From: Streptomyces mangrovi
GTDB taxonomy: Bacteria; Actinomycetota; Actinomycetes; Streptomycetales; Streptomycetaceae
NCBI RefSeq assembly: GCF_900114215.1
Contig: NZ_FOSG01000001.1
Coordinates: 310,001 to 374,000, forward strand
DNA length: 64,000 nt
Direction: 5' to 3'
In this document: piece by piece, positions 1-9,635 of the stretch
How the letters are laid out: the number at the start of each line of letters is the position of its first letter
Numbering within the stretch: position 1 is the first letter of the stretch
Program-made: the position numbers and the translations under genes
The notes under the pieces: model-generated
Seen by the model: the letters and a program-made list of their open reading frames with translations, nothing else
Told to the model about the DNA's origin: nothing
The model's database searches: none

Positions 1-1571
<1,571 letters not shown>

Positions 1572-1604
1572 GCCGTACGCGGCCCGTACCCGCTCCGTAC
1601 GCAC

Positions 1605-1640
1605 CCGGCCGCCGGGACCCGTCGCGGTCCCGGCGGCCGG
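1605..1640 (+). terminator. Rho-independent-type hairpin after serC
   Basis: A perfect inverted repeat with 15 base pairs (arms 1605-1619 and 1626-1640) and a 6-base loop lies 34 bases after the serC stop. It is GC-rich and lacks a long U tract, as usual for Streptomyces terminators. Confidence 0.75.
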
Positions 1641-1779
1641 CGGCGCCGTCTTTCACACCGTCCTCCGCATCGCTCCGGTCAGGAGACGGGGCGCAGGTGC
1701 GCCAGGTGCGGCGACCGGACGCCCCCCGGGGGGCGCAGAGCCCGGTCCGGCTCCCCCTGGCCGAAGGGGGAGCCGGGCT

Positions 1780-2202
1780 TCACGGTCTACGGCCCAGGTG
1801 TGGGAAGACGAACCCCCGGGCCGGGGGAACGTCCGACCACGGCAGTCCCTGACGGGCGCCGAGCCGCTCCCGGACCGCGGCTTTCGCCCGGGCGGTGATG
1901 TCCCTGCGGGGAGCGGCAGAGCGGTCGTAGACGGCCCACTCTCCGGTGGCCTCGGCCACCGGCGCGGCCACACCGGGGATACCGAGCCGCCGCACCGTCT
2001 CGTACGCGACGCCGGTGGGCAGGCGCACCACGTCCCAGGCGAGCCCGGTCGGCGCCTCGCCCAGCGCCCCGTGTCCCCAGGCGCGCAGTACGTCCGGGAC
2101 GCGGCCGGTGGGCCGCAGCCAGCCCAGTTCCAGGGGGCCGAGGACCAGGTCCGACAGGTCCGCGGCGGGGTGCGTCAGGGTCGGGGTCGGGGTCGGGTTC
2201 AC
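1780..2202 (-). CDS. Uncharacterised protein, 140 residues
   Basis: Starts at a GTG at 2202 with GAAAGG about 10 bases upstream. The N-terminus is Pro/Thr-rich, followed by a Leu-rich segment, then APTGLAWDVVRLPTGVAYETV, which contains conserved-looking Trp-Asp and Arg-Leu-Pro residues. The C-terminal third is basic. The WDVVRLP-type segment is reminiscent of the small primase/polymerase-like (prim-pol N-terminal) proteins often annotated in Streptomyces, but the resemblance is weak and the catalytic acidic residues of that fold were not located. It lies at the 3' end of a leftward set of small genes that follow the XRE regulator. No function is assigned. Confidence 0.55.
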   Translation of the reverse strand: MNPTPTPTLTHPAADLSDLVLGPLELGWLRPTGRVPDVLRAWGHGALGEAPTGLAWDVVRLPTGVAYETVRRLGIPGVAAPVAEATGEWAVYDRSAAPRRDITARAKAAVRERLGARQGLPWSDVPPARGFVFPHLGRRP

Positions 2203-2271
2203 GGGGGGTGGTGCCTTTCGATCAGGTGGTACCGGGTCGTGGCCGGTCCGGTGTGGAGGGGGCTATGGGCG

Positions 2272-2448
2272 CTACCGGCCGGGGGCAAGGGCGACCAGCG
2301 GCCACAACTGCCAGGCGGCGAAGGCGAGAAGGCCGATGACCACGGCGAGGGCGCCGGGGTTGGCCTTGACGGTCAGGTACGCGCGGCCCAGCCGACCGGG
2401 TTGCCCGGTCCTCGCGCTGCCGGCTGTATCCGGGGCGTCAGCGGGCAC
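2272..2448 (-). CDS. Small single-pass membrane protein, 58 residues
   Basis: A GTG start at 2448 has GGAAGG 6 bases upstream. After about 30 polar, Arg-containing residues there is one hydrophobic helix, ALAVVIGLLAFAAWQLWPLV, and a short tail ending APGR, so a type II single-pass membrane orientation is likely. The start overlaps the end of the preceding gene (2438-2872) by 11 bases, which suggests translational coupling. The coding pattern is as GC3-rich as its neighbours. It is too short to place in a family by eye; small proteins of this type occur next to XRE regulators and in integrative elements of streptomycetes. Confidence 0.6.
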   Translation of the reverse strand: MPADAPDTAGSARTGQPGRLGRAYLTVKANPGALAVVIGLLAFAAWQLWPLVALAPGR

Positions 2449-2872
2449 GGCCGTCCTTCCCGGTCAGCAGCAGTCGCGGCCGGTGCCGGCGGCCGCAGGG
2501 AGGGCGGCCGTTGACCTCCGCCAGGCGCAGGAACCGCACCGGGCGGGCCTGCCAGGTCAGGTGCTGGATGCCGGGGTAGAGGGTCAGCGAGCAGGGCTCG
2601 CCCCGGCGCAGCCGGGCGCACGCCCGCGCCGAGCCGGGTCCGTCCACCCAGTGGTCCAGCACGTAGCCGGCCTGGTGCGGGCCGAGCACGCGGGCCACGG
2701 TGCGCGTTCCGGCCCGGATCCACCGGATCGCCGCCTCCGGGCCCGGGGCGGCGTACCCGTCCCGGCGCGTGGCCGTTCCCGGCATGCCCGAGTAGGTGCT
2801 GACCGCCTCGCACCACACCCCCGCCCGAACCAGCGGAGCGGAGTGGGTGGCCTGATCGGCGGGAGCGGTCAC
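2438..2872 (-). CDS. Uncharacterised protein, 144 residues
   Basis: The start chosen is the GTG at 2872, which overlaps the TGA of the preceding gene in a GTGA arrangement; an in-frame ATG at 2911 would overlap more and is less likely. The protein contains two Cys in the first half and middle (VWCEAV, GEPCSLTLYPGI), the segment HQAGYVLDHWVDGPGSA and a basic C-terminus. No known motif was recognised. Its position between two other small genes and its tight coupling suggest the three products act together or are at least co-expressed from the promoter near 3185-3210. Confidence 0.55.
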   Translation of the reverse strand: MTAPADQATHSAPLVRAGVWCEAVSTYSGMPGTATRRDGYAAPGPEAAIRWIRAGTRTVARVLGPHQAGYVLDHWVDGPGSARACARLRRGEPCSLTLYPGIQHLTWQARPVRFLRLAEVNGRPPCGRRHRPRLLLTGKDGRAR

Positions 2873-3168
2873 CGCGCCGGCTCCTCGGGAGTGAGGTGCC
2901 GCAGCAGCCACCGGCAGTCGACGGCCGGGGGCCGGACTCGGTCGGCCACGGTGGTGGCCCGCACCGGGCAGATGTGCGGGACGGCGGTCGGCAACAGCCT
3001 CAGGGGAACAGCCGGTCCGGCGACGAGTTTCTCGGCGGTCTCAGGCCGGGGCAGGGCCGTGCTGATGGGCAGGGCTCGGCCGATTGTCCCCATGACGGTG
3101 GCGATGTCGGCCAGGGCGTCTGTGACGGCTGACGCGGCAGCAGGTGGTGCGGTGGGCGAGGTCTGCAC
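2869..3168 (-). CDS. Uncharacterised protein, 99 residues, first gene of a small-protein operon
   Basis: A GTG start at 3168 is preceded by a GGGGG stretch. The N-terminal half is Ala/Thr-rich and predicted helical. The C-terminal half contains AVPHICPVRA and AVDCRWLLRHLTPEEPAR. A perfect inverted repeat sits 17 bases upstream of the start and probably controls this gene. Its stop overlaps the GTG of the next gene by 4 bases. It lies 111 bases downstream of the XRE regulator and on the same strand. No family recognised. Confidence 0.5.
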   Translation of the reverse strand: MQTSPTAPPAAASAVTDALADIATVMGTIGRALPISTALPRPETAEKLVAGPAVPLRLLPTAVPHICPVRATTVADRVRPPAVDCRWLLRHLTPEEPAR

Positions 3169-3184
3169 AGGAGCCCCCGAAGAG

Positions 3185-3210
3185 TTTCGGTGATCGGTTC
3201 GTCACCGAAA
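3185..3210. promoter_or_regulatory. Inverted-repeat operator candidate between the XRE gene and the small-protein operon
   Basis: TTTCGGTGA (3185-3193) and TCACCGAAA (3202-3210) form a perfect 9-bp dyad with an 8-base spacer. It lies just upstream of the GTG at 3168 and about 70 bases after the XRE stop. The position fits a binding site for a dimeric regulator, most simply the neighbouring XRE protein. As RNA it could also fold as a weak hairpin, but the A/T-rich arm ends argue for a protein site. Confidence 0.5.
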
Positions 3211-3279
3211 GTAGGACCCCTGTAGCGGAGGAAGGGGCAGAATTCCTGCCCCTCGCACTCCCGTTCAGGCGGCGATCAC

Positions 3280-4518
3280 TCAGGCGGCGAGAACACCGAC
3301 CTTCACCGCCAACTCGGAGGCGCGGCGACGCCGCTCGGGGGACTTCGCCTCGGTCTCCTCCAGGATGATCCGCCGGGCATAGCCGTTGTAGCGGATCGTC
3401 TCGGGCGCGTTCTCGTGAGCCTTCTCCAGGGTGGCCAGCGCGGTGTCGGGCTGGCCGTCGAGCTGGTATCCGCGGGCTTCCTCGATGCGGTGCCGGGCTC
3501 GGCGCGGGCGGGAGGGGATGCAGCGGGCGTCGGCCCGGGCGGCCTGCCTCACGCTCTCCCCGCCGGCGTGGAGTTCGACGGCGAGGGTGACGGCGTGGGC
3601 GCCCATGACGGCGCGGGAGAAGGAGGTGACTGGGTGGTAGTAACCGTCGGGCAGGCGCTGGGCGATGTGGTCGGCCTTGTCCCACCAGCCCCAAGCCGCG
3701 CCGGTGTCGCCGCGACGGGCGGCGGTGTAGCCCGCGGCGACCTGCAGGGCTCCGGCGATCGCGCGGACGTGGTCGTCCGCGTCGGGCAGTTCGGGCTCGA
3801 GGTAGCGCAGGCACTCCGTCGTGACGGCGTCGGCGCCGTCGTAGTGGCCGGAGTCGCGGTGGGCCTCGGCGGTAAGCCAGGCCACCATGCCCAGGGCGTG
3901 GGGGTCCTCCGATTCCTGGGCGGCGACCATGCCGCGTTCGACGACCCGCCACAGCAGCGCGCTGTCGGGCTGGTAGGCCAGGAAGAACTGGCTGAGGCTG
4001 TAGACCTCGGCGAGGACGGCCTGGGCGGTGCGCCGTTCGGATGCGGCGTCGGCCTGCCGTACGGCGAGCTGGGCGTCGCGGATCAGGTCAGGCAGCAGGG
4101 AGCCGAGGACTTCGCGGTGGTTGGGGGCGGAGTGGCGGGCGGCCCAGGCGCGGTCGAGTCGGGCGCGCAGGTGCGCGGTGCCGGGGGCCTGGCGGTCGGC
4201 GTAGGTGAAGTGGAAGGTGTCGACGGCGGCGCGAACCTCGGGCAGGCGAGGGTGGCCGGGGCCGATGAAAAGAGCGGTGGGCATGGACTGGTCCCCGGTC
4301 AGGTCGGACAGATCACGGACCCGCAGTACCTCGGCGATCCGCAGGATCATCGACAGCGGAGGGGTTTGGATCTCCCCACGCTCGACCTGTTTGAGCCAGC
4401 TCGGGGAGCGGCCCAGCAGACCGGCCAGGACGGGCCGGCTCATGCCTCGGCGGGTCCGCAGGATGCGCAGACGCTCTCCGAACGCGATGGGTTCCGGGGC
4501 AACATCGGCGATGGGCAT
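3280..4518 (-). CDS. XRE-family helix-turn-helix regulator with helical-repeat C-terminal domain
   Basis: A 412-residue protein starting at the ATG at 4518, with a purine-rich GGGGGCGGAG stretch just upstream; longer in-frame starts give a low-complexity N-terminus and were rejected. Residues about 14-70 form the HTH_3 domain (FGERLRILRTRRGMSRPVLAGLLGRSP, then WLKQVERGE). The remainder is Ala/Leu-rich and helical with TPR-like pairs, as in the many Streptomyces XRE regulators whose C-terminal repeats may sense a ligand or partner protein. The HTH lets it bind DNA as a dimer; the dyad at 3185-3210 is the obvious candidate site. Several small genes on the same strand follow it. Confidence 0.85.
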   Translation of the reverse strand: MPIADVAPEPIAFGERLRILRTRRGMSRPVLAGLLGRSPSWLKQVERGEIQTPPLSMILRIAEVLRVRDLSDLTGDQSMPTALFIGPGHPRLPEVRAAVDTFHFTYADRQAPGTAHLRARLDRAWAARHSAPNHREVLGSLLPDLIRDAQLAVRQADAASERRTAQAVLAEVYSLSQFFLAYQPDSALLWRVVERGMVAAQESEDPHALGMVAWLTAEAHRDSGHYDGADAVTTECLRYLEPELPDADDHVRAIAGALQVAAGYTAARRGDTGAAWGWWDKADHIAQRLPDGYYHPVTSFSRAVMGAHAVTLAVELHAGGESVRQAARADARCIPSRPRRARHRIEEARGYQLDGQPDTALATLEKAHENAPETIRYNGYARRIILEETEAKSPERRRRASELAVKVGVLAA

Positions 4519-4619
4519 AACTCCGCCCCCCTTCTCTGGGTAGCTCGTCGTCCACAGCGTATGGGGCGGAGCCGTATTCGTGTGGGGGTGAGTGTGGACT
4601 GCGGCCTGCGAGGGCTGCG

Positions 4620-4946
4620 GTGCGGGAAGCCCAACAGGCTCTTTCCGGTGAGATGTTGCACTCCTACGGCACTCGCAGCCAGATGCTGATCGCGCAAGCC
4701 TCGGCATACCTGGCGCTCGGTGAGCCCGAGGGCGCCGCCCAGGCACTGCGGCCTGTCCTGGAGCTGCCGCCGGAACAACGTTTGGAGCCGGTTACCCGCA
4801 GGATCCGGGAGTTGGCTGACGTGATGGCCCGGTCACGGATGGCGAACAGCGCGCCGGCGGTTGCGTTGCAGTCCGAGGCGGAGGCGTTCTGCATGGAATC
4901 GGTACCCCGCCGGATCGCCCTCTCGCCAGGCACGGCAGGCACTTGA
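4620..4946 (+). pseudogene. C-terminal fragment of a second XRE/TPR-type regulator
   Basis: The 108-residue frame has the composition and motifs of the last TPR-like repeats of Streptomyces XRE regulators: QMLIAQASAYLALGEPEGAA, then LRPVLELPPEQR, then a final helix. No DNA-binding domain precedes it. The frame stays open a short way upstream but without similarity and with no convincing start. It abuts the divergent XRE gene at 4518 and the 2H phosphoesterase gene at 4961. In streptomycetes an intact XRE/TPR regulator is often followed by a 2'-5' RNA ligase family gene, so this looks like the tail of such a regulator whose 5' part was lost. Expression as a short protein from the GTG at 4620 cannot be excluded. 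Confidence 0.6.
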
Positions 4947-4960
4947 TTGGATCCCGTGGT

Positions 4961-5575
4961 ATGACCGCCGAAACCATGGCCGACCACTGGTGGTGGCGGC
5001 CGGGTTGGAGGCCCGGCCGCCGCTTCTACACCTGGCACTTCACTTTTCGGACCGCCACCGAAGTACACCGTTTGGCCGACGCTTACCGTCGAGGGCTGGC
5101 CGAGGTGGCGGGCTTGGACCTCGTCCCCGACCGATGGCTTCACCTGACCATGCAGGGCCTGGGCTTCGTGGACGAGGTCCCGGAACAGGACGCGCGAGCC
5201 ATCGCCGACGCGGCCCGTCGGCGCCTGGTCGGCCTGGCACCTTTCCAACTGCGCTTTCACCAGCCGGAGATCACCCCGGAAGCGATCCGGTGGGAGGCCG
5301 AGCCCAGCGGGCCGCCCGCAGCCGTACGGGCGGCGGTCCGTGCCGCCATCGCGGACGTATGGGACGACGTTCCCGAGCCTGCGGACGGTTTCGCACCGCA
5401 TGTGACGATCGCCTACAGCAACAGCGACGGCCCGGCCGATCCGGTCGCCCGTGCCCTGGACGCGGTCGACGCCGAGCCCGCCACGGCGCGGATCGAGCAG
5501 GTGGACCTCATCGTCCTGGGCCGGGACGACCGGATGTACGAGTGGGAGGACTTCGCGGCGGTACGCCTCGGCTGA
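4961..5575 (+). CDS. 2'-5' RNA ligase family protein (2H phosphoesterase superfamily)
   Basis: A 204-residue product if translation begins at the ATG at 4961; an ATG at 4976 is also possible. The two defining HxT/S motifs of the 2H fold are present: LHLTMQGLG near residue 62 and PHVTIAYS near residue 148. These two His-Thr pairs form the active site of enzymes that open or join cyclic or 2'-5' RNA linkages. The N-terminus (MADHWWWRPGWRPG, then YTWHFTF) is typical of the actinobacterial subgroup found beside XRE regulators. It follows the truncated regulator fragment and ends in a strong terminator. The true substrate is unknown; many family members hydrolyse rather than ligate. Confidence 0.85.
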   Translation: MTAETMADHWWWRPGWRPGRRFYTWHFTFRTATEVHRLADAYRRGLAEVAGLDLVPDRWLHLTMQGLGFVDEVPEQDARAIADAARRRLVGLAPFQLRFHQPEITPEAIRWEAEPSGPPAAVRAAVRAAIADVWDDVPEPADGFAPHVTIAYSNSDGPADPVARALDAVDAEPATARIEQVDLIVLGRDDRMYEWEDFAAVRLG

Positions 5576-5627
5576 CCTGCGGCGCTCCGTGACACAGGGC
5601 CGAAGCCCCGGCCTGGGCGAGGGCCGG

Positions 5628-5669
5628 ACGGAAACGGGCGCGGCCCACGGGGGCCGCGCCCGTTTCCGT
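5628..5669 (+). terminator. Long perfect hairpin after the 2H phosphoesterase gene
   Basis: Arms 5628-5646 and 5651-5669 pair over 19 bp with a 4-base loop, 52 bases after the stop codon. The outer arms are A/T-containing (GAAAC/GTTTC) and the centre is GC-rich. It also separates this gene from the PPOX gene that starts 29 bases later. Confidence 0.8.
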
Positions 5670-5697
5670 GCGGCCCCGGCGAGGTACCCGGCGGCGC

Positions 5698-6090
5698 ATG
5701 AGCACTCCGGGCACCGGGCTGAGTCTGTTCGCCGACGAGCGGCGCGTCTGGCTGGCCACGTACGACCGCGAGGGCGTGCCGGTGGGCACGGCCACGGCGA
5801 TCGCCGTGGAGGGCGACCGCGCCTACGTGCGCGCCCACGGCCGGTCGGGCACGGCCGGGCGGCTGCGCCGCCGCCCCGAGGCGGAGATCTCCCCCGCCAC
5901 CCTCGGCGGCACTCCGGCGGGCGCGCCGATGAAGGTGGACGTACGGCGGCTGTCGGGCCGCGGGGCCCGGCACGCGGCCCGGCGCCTGGCCCGGAAGCAC
6001 CCCGCGCGGGGCGTGCTGGTGCCGCTGGGCCACCGGCTGATGTTCGACCGGTCGCTGCTGTACGAGCTGCACCCGGTGGGTGAGCGGTGA
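5698..6090 (+). CDS. PPOX-class split-barrel flavin/F420-binding protein
   Basis: The ATG at 5698 gives 130 residues. The opening (LSLFADERRVWLATYDREGVPVGTATAI) followed by AVEGDRAYVRA is the first half of the pyridoxamine-5'-phosphate-oxidase-like split barrel. The later MKVDVRRLSG and PLGHRLMFDRSLLYELHP complete the short form seen in actinobacterial PPOX class F420-dependent oxidoreductases. Such proteins bind FMN or F420 as dimers; the substrate is not predictable. Its start overlaps the region just after a terminator hairpin, so it needs its own promoter, and it converges on the ABC permease gene with a shared hairpin between them. Confidence 0.75.
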   Translation: MSTPGTGLSLFADERRVWLATYDREGVPVGTATAIAVEGDRAYVRAHGRSGTAGRLRRRPEAEISPATLGGTPAGAPMKVDVRRLSGRGARHAARRLARKHPARGVLVPLGHRLMFDRSLLYELHPVGER

Positions 6091-6094
6091 GGGT

Positions 6095-6128
6095 CCGGCG
6101 GTGGGCGGCACGGCCCCTCCACCGCCGG
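6095..6128. terminator. Bidirectional hairpin between convergent PPOX and ABC permease genes
   Basis: CCGGCGGTGG (6095-6104) and its exact complement (6119-6128) form a 10-bp stem with a 14-base loop in the 42-base gap between the convergent stops, so it can serve both transcripts. Confidence 0.6.
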
Positions 6129-6132
6129 GTTC

Positions 6133-6975
6133 TCAGCTCGACAGCCGCTGGTAGCGCCGTACCGCCAGGGGCAGGAAGACCGCCGTGATCACCAGCGGCC
6201 AGACCACCGCCATCAGCGCCGCGTGCTGCTCGATCCAGCTCCCGCCGCCCGGCACGGGGTTGCCGAAGAGGTCGCGCACGGCGTTCGCCGTGGAGGAGAC
6301 CGGGTTCCACATCGCGATCGTGCCCAGCCAGTCCGGCATCATCGAGGGCGGGGTGAAGACGCTGGAGATCATGCCGAAGGGGAAGGCGAGCGCGAACAGG
6401 TTCCCCGCCGCCTCCTGGTCGGGCACGAGCAGCCCGATGAGGACACCGACCCAGATCAGCGCGAAGCGCAGCAGGAGCAGCAGCCCGAAGGCGTAGAGGG
6501 TGGCGAGCGCCCCGCCGTCCGAGCGCCAGCCGACCACCAGGGCGATGGCGGCCAGCACCAGCAGGTCCAGCCCGGCGTGCAGCACGTCGGAGACGCCGCG
6601 TCCGGTGACCACCGCCGACGGCGCCATGGGCATGGAGCGGAAGCGGTCGGTGATCCCGCGTTCCTTGTCCACCGCGACGGTCATCGCGGTGTTCATGAAG
6701 CCGAAGGCCATGGTCATGGCGAACATGCCGGGCAGCGCGTACGACTCGTAGTCGGCCGCGCCCACGTCCATGGCGCTGCCGAAGACGTAGACGAACAGCA
6801 GTACCGAGACGATCGGGAAGCCGAGCTGCCAGGCGACGATGGACGGCTGCCGGGCGAGGTGGGTCAGGTCGCGGCGGACGATCGTCCAGCAGTCGGCGAG
6901 GGCCCAGTACAGGCGGTTCTCCGGGCCGGACGGGGCTGTGGCGGTGGCTGTGGCTGTGGGGTTCAGGCCGCTCAT
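6133..6975 (-). CDS. ABC-2 type permease of a DrrAB-like exporter
   Basis: A 280-residue integral membrane protein with six hydrophobic segments (for example the helix after [19 protein letters not shown], and [19 protein letters not shown]). It carries the DrrB/ABC2-membrane signature around [15 protein letters not shown] and the late segment [19 protein letters not shown]. Its ATG overlaps the stop of the ATPase gene by 4 bases, so the pair is translationally coupled and forms one exporter. The N-terminus contains a Thr-Ala dipeptide repeat. Related pairs export drugs or lipids. The divergent TetR regulator suggests the system is induced by its substrate. Confidence 0.88.
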   Translation of the reverse strand: MSGLNPTATATATAPSGPENRLYWALADCWTIVRRDLTHLARQPSIVAWQLGFPIVSVLLFVYVFGSAMDVGAADYESYALPGMFAMTMAFGFMNTAMTVAVDKERGITDRFRSMPMAPSAVVTGRGVSDVLHAGLDLLVLAAIALVVGWRSDGGALATLYAFGLLLLLRFALIWVGVLIGLLVPDQEAAGNLFALAFPFGMISSVFTPPSMMPDWLGTIAMWNPVSSTANAVRDLFGNPVPGGGSWIEQHAALMAVVWPLVITAVFLPLAVRRYQRLSS

Positions 6976-7031
6976 GCGGCGTGCTCCTTCTGCTCGGTGG
7001 CGGTGGCGGTGGCGGTGGCCGTGGCCGTGCG
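6943..7031. repeat. Hexanucleotide repeats at the DrrA/DrrB gene junction
   Basis: Runs of GGTGGC and GGCTGT type hexamers lie on both sides of the 4-base gene overlap (about 6943-6958 and 7000-7030). They encode Thr-Ala repeats at the end of the ATPase and at the start of the permease. A similar GGTGGC run occurs in the NRPS gene near 16280-16300. Confidence 0.7.
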
Positions 7032-7982
7032 GTGGCCGGTCAGGCTCAGGAAGACCTCGTCCAGGGTGGGGCGGCGCAGGCCGATGTCCTCCACCCCGAC
7101 GCCCTCGTCCTGGAGGGTCCGGGCCACCTCGGTGAGCGCGGCCACCCGGTCGGTGACCGGTGCGTGCGCCCGGCGCTCCACGGGGTCGGTGTACGGCTCG
7201 GCGCCCTCGTCCGCGACGCGGGCGAGGACCTCGGCGGCGGAGGGCAGGTCGGCCGCGTCGTACAGCACCACCTCCACCCGGTCGCCGCCGACCGCGCCCT
7301 TGAGTGCGGCCGGGGTGTCGTCGGCGATGCGCACGCCGCGGTCGATGACGGTGACGCGGTCGGCCAGCCGGTCGGCCTCCTCCAGGTACTGCGTGGTCAG
7401 CAGCACCGTCGTGCCTCCGGCGACCAGTGAGCGCACCGCCTCCCACACCTCGTTGCGGCTGCGCGGGTCGAGTCCGGTGGTGGGCTCGTCCAGGAAGAGC
7501 ACCTCGGGGGCGAGGATCATCCCGGCGGCCAGGTCCAGGCGGCGCCGCATGCCGCCGCTGTACGCCTTGAGCGGCTTGTCGGCCGCCTCGGTCAGCGCGA
7601 AGCGCTCCAGCAGTTCCCCGGCCCGCTGCCGGGCGCGCCGGGCGCCGAGGTGGAACAGGCGGCCGAACATCTCCAGGTTCTGGCGGCCGGTGAGGATCTC
7701 GTCGACCGCCGCGTACTGCCCGGTCAGCCCGATCCGGCGGCGCACGCGGGCGGGCTCGCGGGTCACGTCGTGCCCCGCCACCTCGGCCCGGCCGCCGTCG
7801 GGCCGGACGAGTGTGGCCAGGACTCGGACGGCGGTGGTCTTGCCCGCGCCGTTGGGGCCGAGCAGGCCGTGCACGGTGCCGCGCCGTACCTCCAGGTCGA
7901 AGCCGTCCAGCGCGCGTCCGCCGCCGTACCGCTTCACCAGCCCTTCCGCCAGTACGGCGTACGGGGTCGCGGATGTGGTCAT
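6972..7982 (-). CDS. ABC transporter ATP-binding protein, DrrA family
   Basis: A 336-residue ATPase with Walker [10 protein letters not shown] near residue 43, Q-loop, signature [11 protein letters not shown] and Walker [14 protein letters not shown], followed by the longer DrrA-type C-terminal domain after residue about 230. It energises the coupled permease. The C-terminus has a Thr-Ala repeat encoded by GGTGGC-type hexanucleotides before the ending EQKEHAA. The start is an ATG whose upstream region holds two palindromes shared with the divergent TetR gene, so TetR-type repression of the exporter is likely. Confidence 0.92.
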   Translation of the reverse strand: MTTSATPYAVLAEGLVKRYGGGRALDGFDLEVRRGTVHGLLGPNGAGKTTAVRVLATLVRPDGGRAEVAGHDVTREPARVRRRIGLTGQYAAVDEILTGRQNLEMFGRLFHLGARRARQRAGELLERFALTEAADKPLKAYSGGMRRRLDLAAGMILAPEVLFLDEPTTGLDPRSRNEVWEAVRSLVAGGTTVLLTTQYLEEADRLADRVTVIDRGVRIADDTPAALKGAVGGDRVEVVLYDAADLPSAAEVLARVADEGAEPYTDPVERRAHAPVTDRVAALTEVARTLQDEGVGVEDIGLRRPTLDEVFLSLTGHRTATATATATATEQKEHAA

Positions 7983-7997
7983 GGTGGTCCCCTCTCG

Positions 7998-8043
7998 AAA
8001 CTGGGTACAGCGTACCCGATTGCGCGTACACCGTACCCAGTTT
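7998..8043. promoter_or_regulatory. Double TetR-type operator between the ABC exporter and its regulator
   Basis: Two 15-bp palindromes lie in the 88-base divergent gap: GGGTACAGCGTACCC at 8003-8017 and GCGTACACCGTACCC at 8024-8038. Each is a 6-bp half-site repeated around a 3-base centre, and the second has one imperfect position. Together they sit inside a larger dyad whose outer arms are AAACTGGGTAC and GTACCCAGTTT. The layout fits two TetR dimers controlling both divergent promoters. Confidence 0.7.
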
Positions 8044-8070
8044 TCCGGCGCCCCCGTAGGATGGACCCCG

Positions 8071-8856
8071 ATGACGAGCGAGAACAGCGACCGCGGCTAT
8101 CTCAAGCGCAGCCTGGACCTCCTGTGGGGCCAGGGGGAGCGCCCCTCCCGCGGCCCCAAGCCGGGCCTGACCCTGGAGCGCATCGCCGCCGCGGGCGTCG
8201 CGATCGCCGACGCCGAGGGGATCGACGCGCTCTCCATGCGCCGCGTCGCCGCCGAACTGGGCGTCGGCACGATGTCGCTCTACCGCTACGTGCCGGGCAA
8301 GGCGGAGCTGCTGGAGCTGATGATCGACCGCGCCTACCGGACGATGCCCGGCGACGACGCGCCGCGGGACGCCGGCTGGCGCGCGGTCCTGGGCTACGTC
8401 GCCCACGGCAACTGGCGCATGTACCTGGCGCACCCCTGGCTGCTCCGGACCAACCTGGCCCGGCCCGTCCTCGGTCCCGGCGCCATGGCCGGCTTCGACT
8501 ACGCCGTCTCCGGCCTGGCCGGCCTCCCCCTCACCGACCAGGAGCGGCTGGGGTTCATCGCCGCCGTGGACGGCTATGTCACCGGCTGCGCCCGCACCCA
8601 TGTCCACGCGGCCCTCGCCGCGCGGCAGACCGGCATCAGCGACGAGGAGTTCTGGACCGCCCACGGGCCCCTGCTGGAGAAGGCGATGCTCAGCGGCGCC
8701 TACCCGCACGCGGCCGCCCTCGCCGAGGACACCTTCGCCGTCCCCGGGGAGCGGCTGTTCGAGTTCGGCCTGGAGCGGCTGCTCGACGGCCTGGAGGCGT
8801 TCATCGCCGCCGCGGAGGGCGGGACCACCGCCGAGCGGCTGGGCGGCGGGGGCTGA
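8071..8856 (+). CDS. TetR/AcrR-family transcriptional regulator
   Basis: A 261-residue regulator with its N-terminal HTH around residues 28-75: [20 protein letters not shown] followed by [20 protein letters not shown], the classic TetR recognition helix with its SLYRYV end. The C-terminal ligand-binding domain is all-helical. It is divergent from the DrrAB-type exporter genes, with two palindromes in between, so it probably represses the exporter and itself until a ligand binds. The ATG at 8071 is used because the one at 8061 lies in another frame. Confidence 0.9.
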   Translation: MTSENSDRGYLKRSLDLLWGQGERPSRGPKPGLTLERIAAAGVAIADAEGIDALSMRRVAAELGVGTMSLYRYVPGKAELLELMIDRAYRTMPGDDAPRDAGWRAVLGYVAHGNWRMYLAHPWLLRTNLARPVLGPGAMAGFDYAVSGLAGLPLTDQERLGFIAAVDGYVTGCARTHVHAALAARQTGISDEEFWTAHGPLLEKAMLSGAYPHAAALAEDTFAVPGERLFEFGLERLLDGLEAFIAAAEGGTTAERLGGGG

Positions 8857-8909
8857 GGCCCGTACCGCACGCCCCCGTCGCGCGCCCGTGCCGCGCGCCC
8901 GTGCCGCCG

Positions 8910-9410
8910 TCAGCCCGTGGCGCGCCCGTACAGGACCAGGGCCCAGGCCAGGCAGCCGAACGCGGCGGTGGCCGCCACCGCGCGGACGGTGTTCCAGGCG
9001 ACCCATGAGGACTCGAAGCGCTCCCGGATCGCGGCGAGGCCGGACGCGTCGTCCGGCTCGCCGGCGGCGGCGAGCCGTTCGTTGAGCGGGACGTTGACCG
9101 CCGCGGTGACGGCGAACATCACCAGGTACAGCACCAGCCCCGCGACGGTGAACGGCAGGGCCGCACCCCCGTCACCGGCCCACTGCAGGGCGACGGCGGC
9201 GGCGAGGACGACGGGCGCGCCCATGAAGCAGCCCAGGAACCAGCCGTTGAGGATCGCCTCGTTGATCCGCCGCATCGCCGTGACGAAGGTGTGGTCGTCG
9301 CCGCGGCGCAGACCGGGCATGACGGCGTACGCGAAGCCCGCGAACAGCCCGGCCATCAGGCCCGTGGCCACCGTGCCCGCCAGCAGGGCGAGGGTCGTGA
9401 GCGCCCTCAT
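8910..9410 (-). CDS. DUF1772-family four-helix membrane protein
   Basis: A 166-residue protein starting at the ATG at 9410 ([21 protein letters not shown]) with a GGGGCGG stretch before it. Four hydrophobic helices are visible. The signature elements are [11 protein letters not shown] near residue 26, [13 protein letters not shown], and [10 protein letters not shown] near residue 115, which match the DUF1772 (anthrone-oxygenase-like) family. Members often sit in the membrane and some have been linked to oxygenase chemistry, but no function can be assigned here. It is monocistronic between the TetR gene (convergent) and the beta-propeller gene. Confidence 0.75.
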   Translation of the reverse strand: MRALTTLALLAGTVATGLMAGLFAGFAYAVMPGLRRGDDHTFVTAMRRINEAILNGWFLGCFMGAPVVLAAAVALQWAGDGGAALPFTVAGLVLYLVMFAVTAAVNVPLNERLAAAGEPDDASGLAAIRERFESSWVAWNTVRAVAATAAFGCLAWALVLYGRATG

Positions 9411-9635
9411 GCCGCCGCCCCCCGGGCGCGGGACGCGGCTGTGGTGCGGTGGGTGGCGCGGCAGGCGGTACGGCGGGGAGTGCGGTGGACGGGCTCGCGC
9501 ACGCGGTTCTCCTTCGACGGGCACGTACGGACACGGCGGGCGCCGCCGGGCCGGGCCCCGGGTGACGCTACCGCGCCCGGCCTCCCCGAGCGGCGGCCGG
9601 GTGGCCGCTTCCGGACGGGAACGCCTGGCGCGCGG

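Noticed and set aside
1780..5575. Integrated mobile element
   Set aside because: The small genes and XRE regulators suggested one, but no integrase, excisionase, replication or transfer gene, nor flanking direct repeats, were found.
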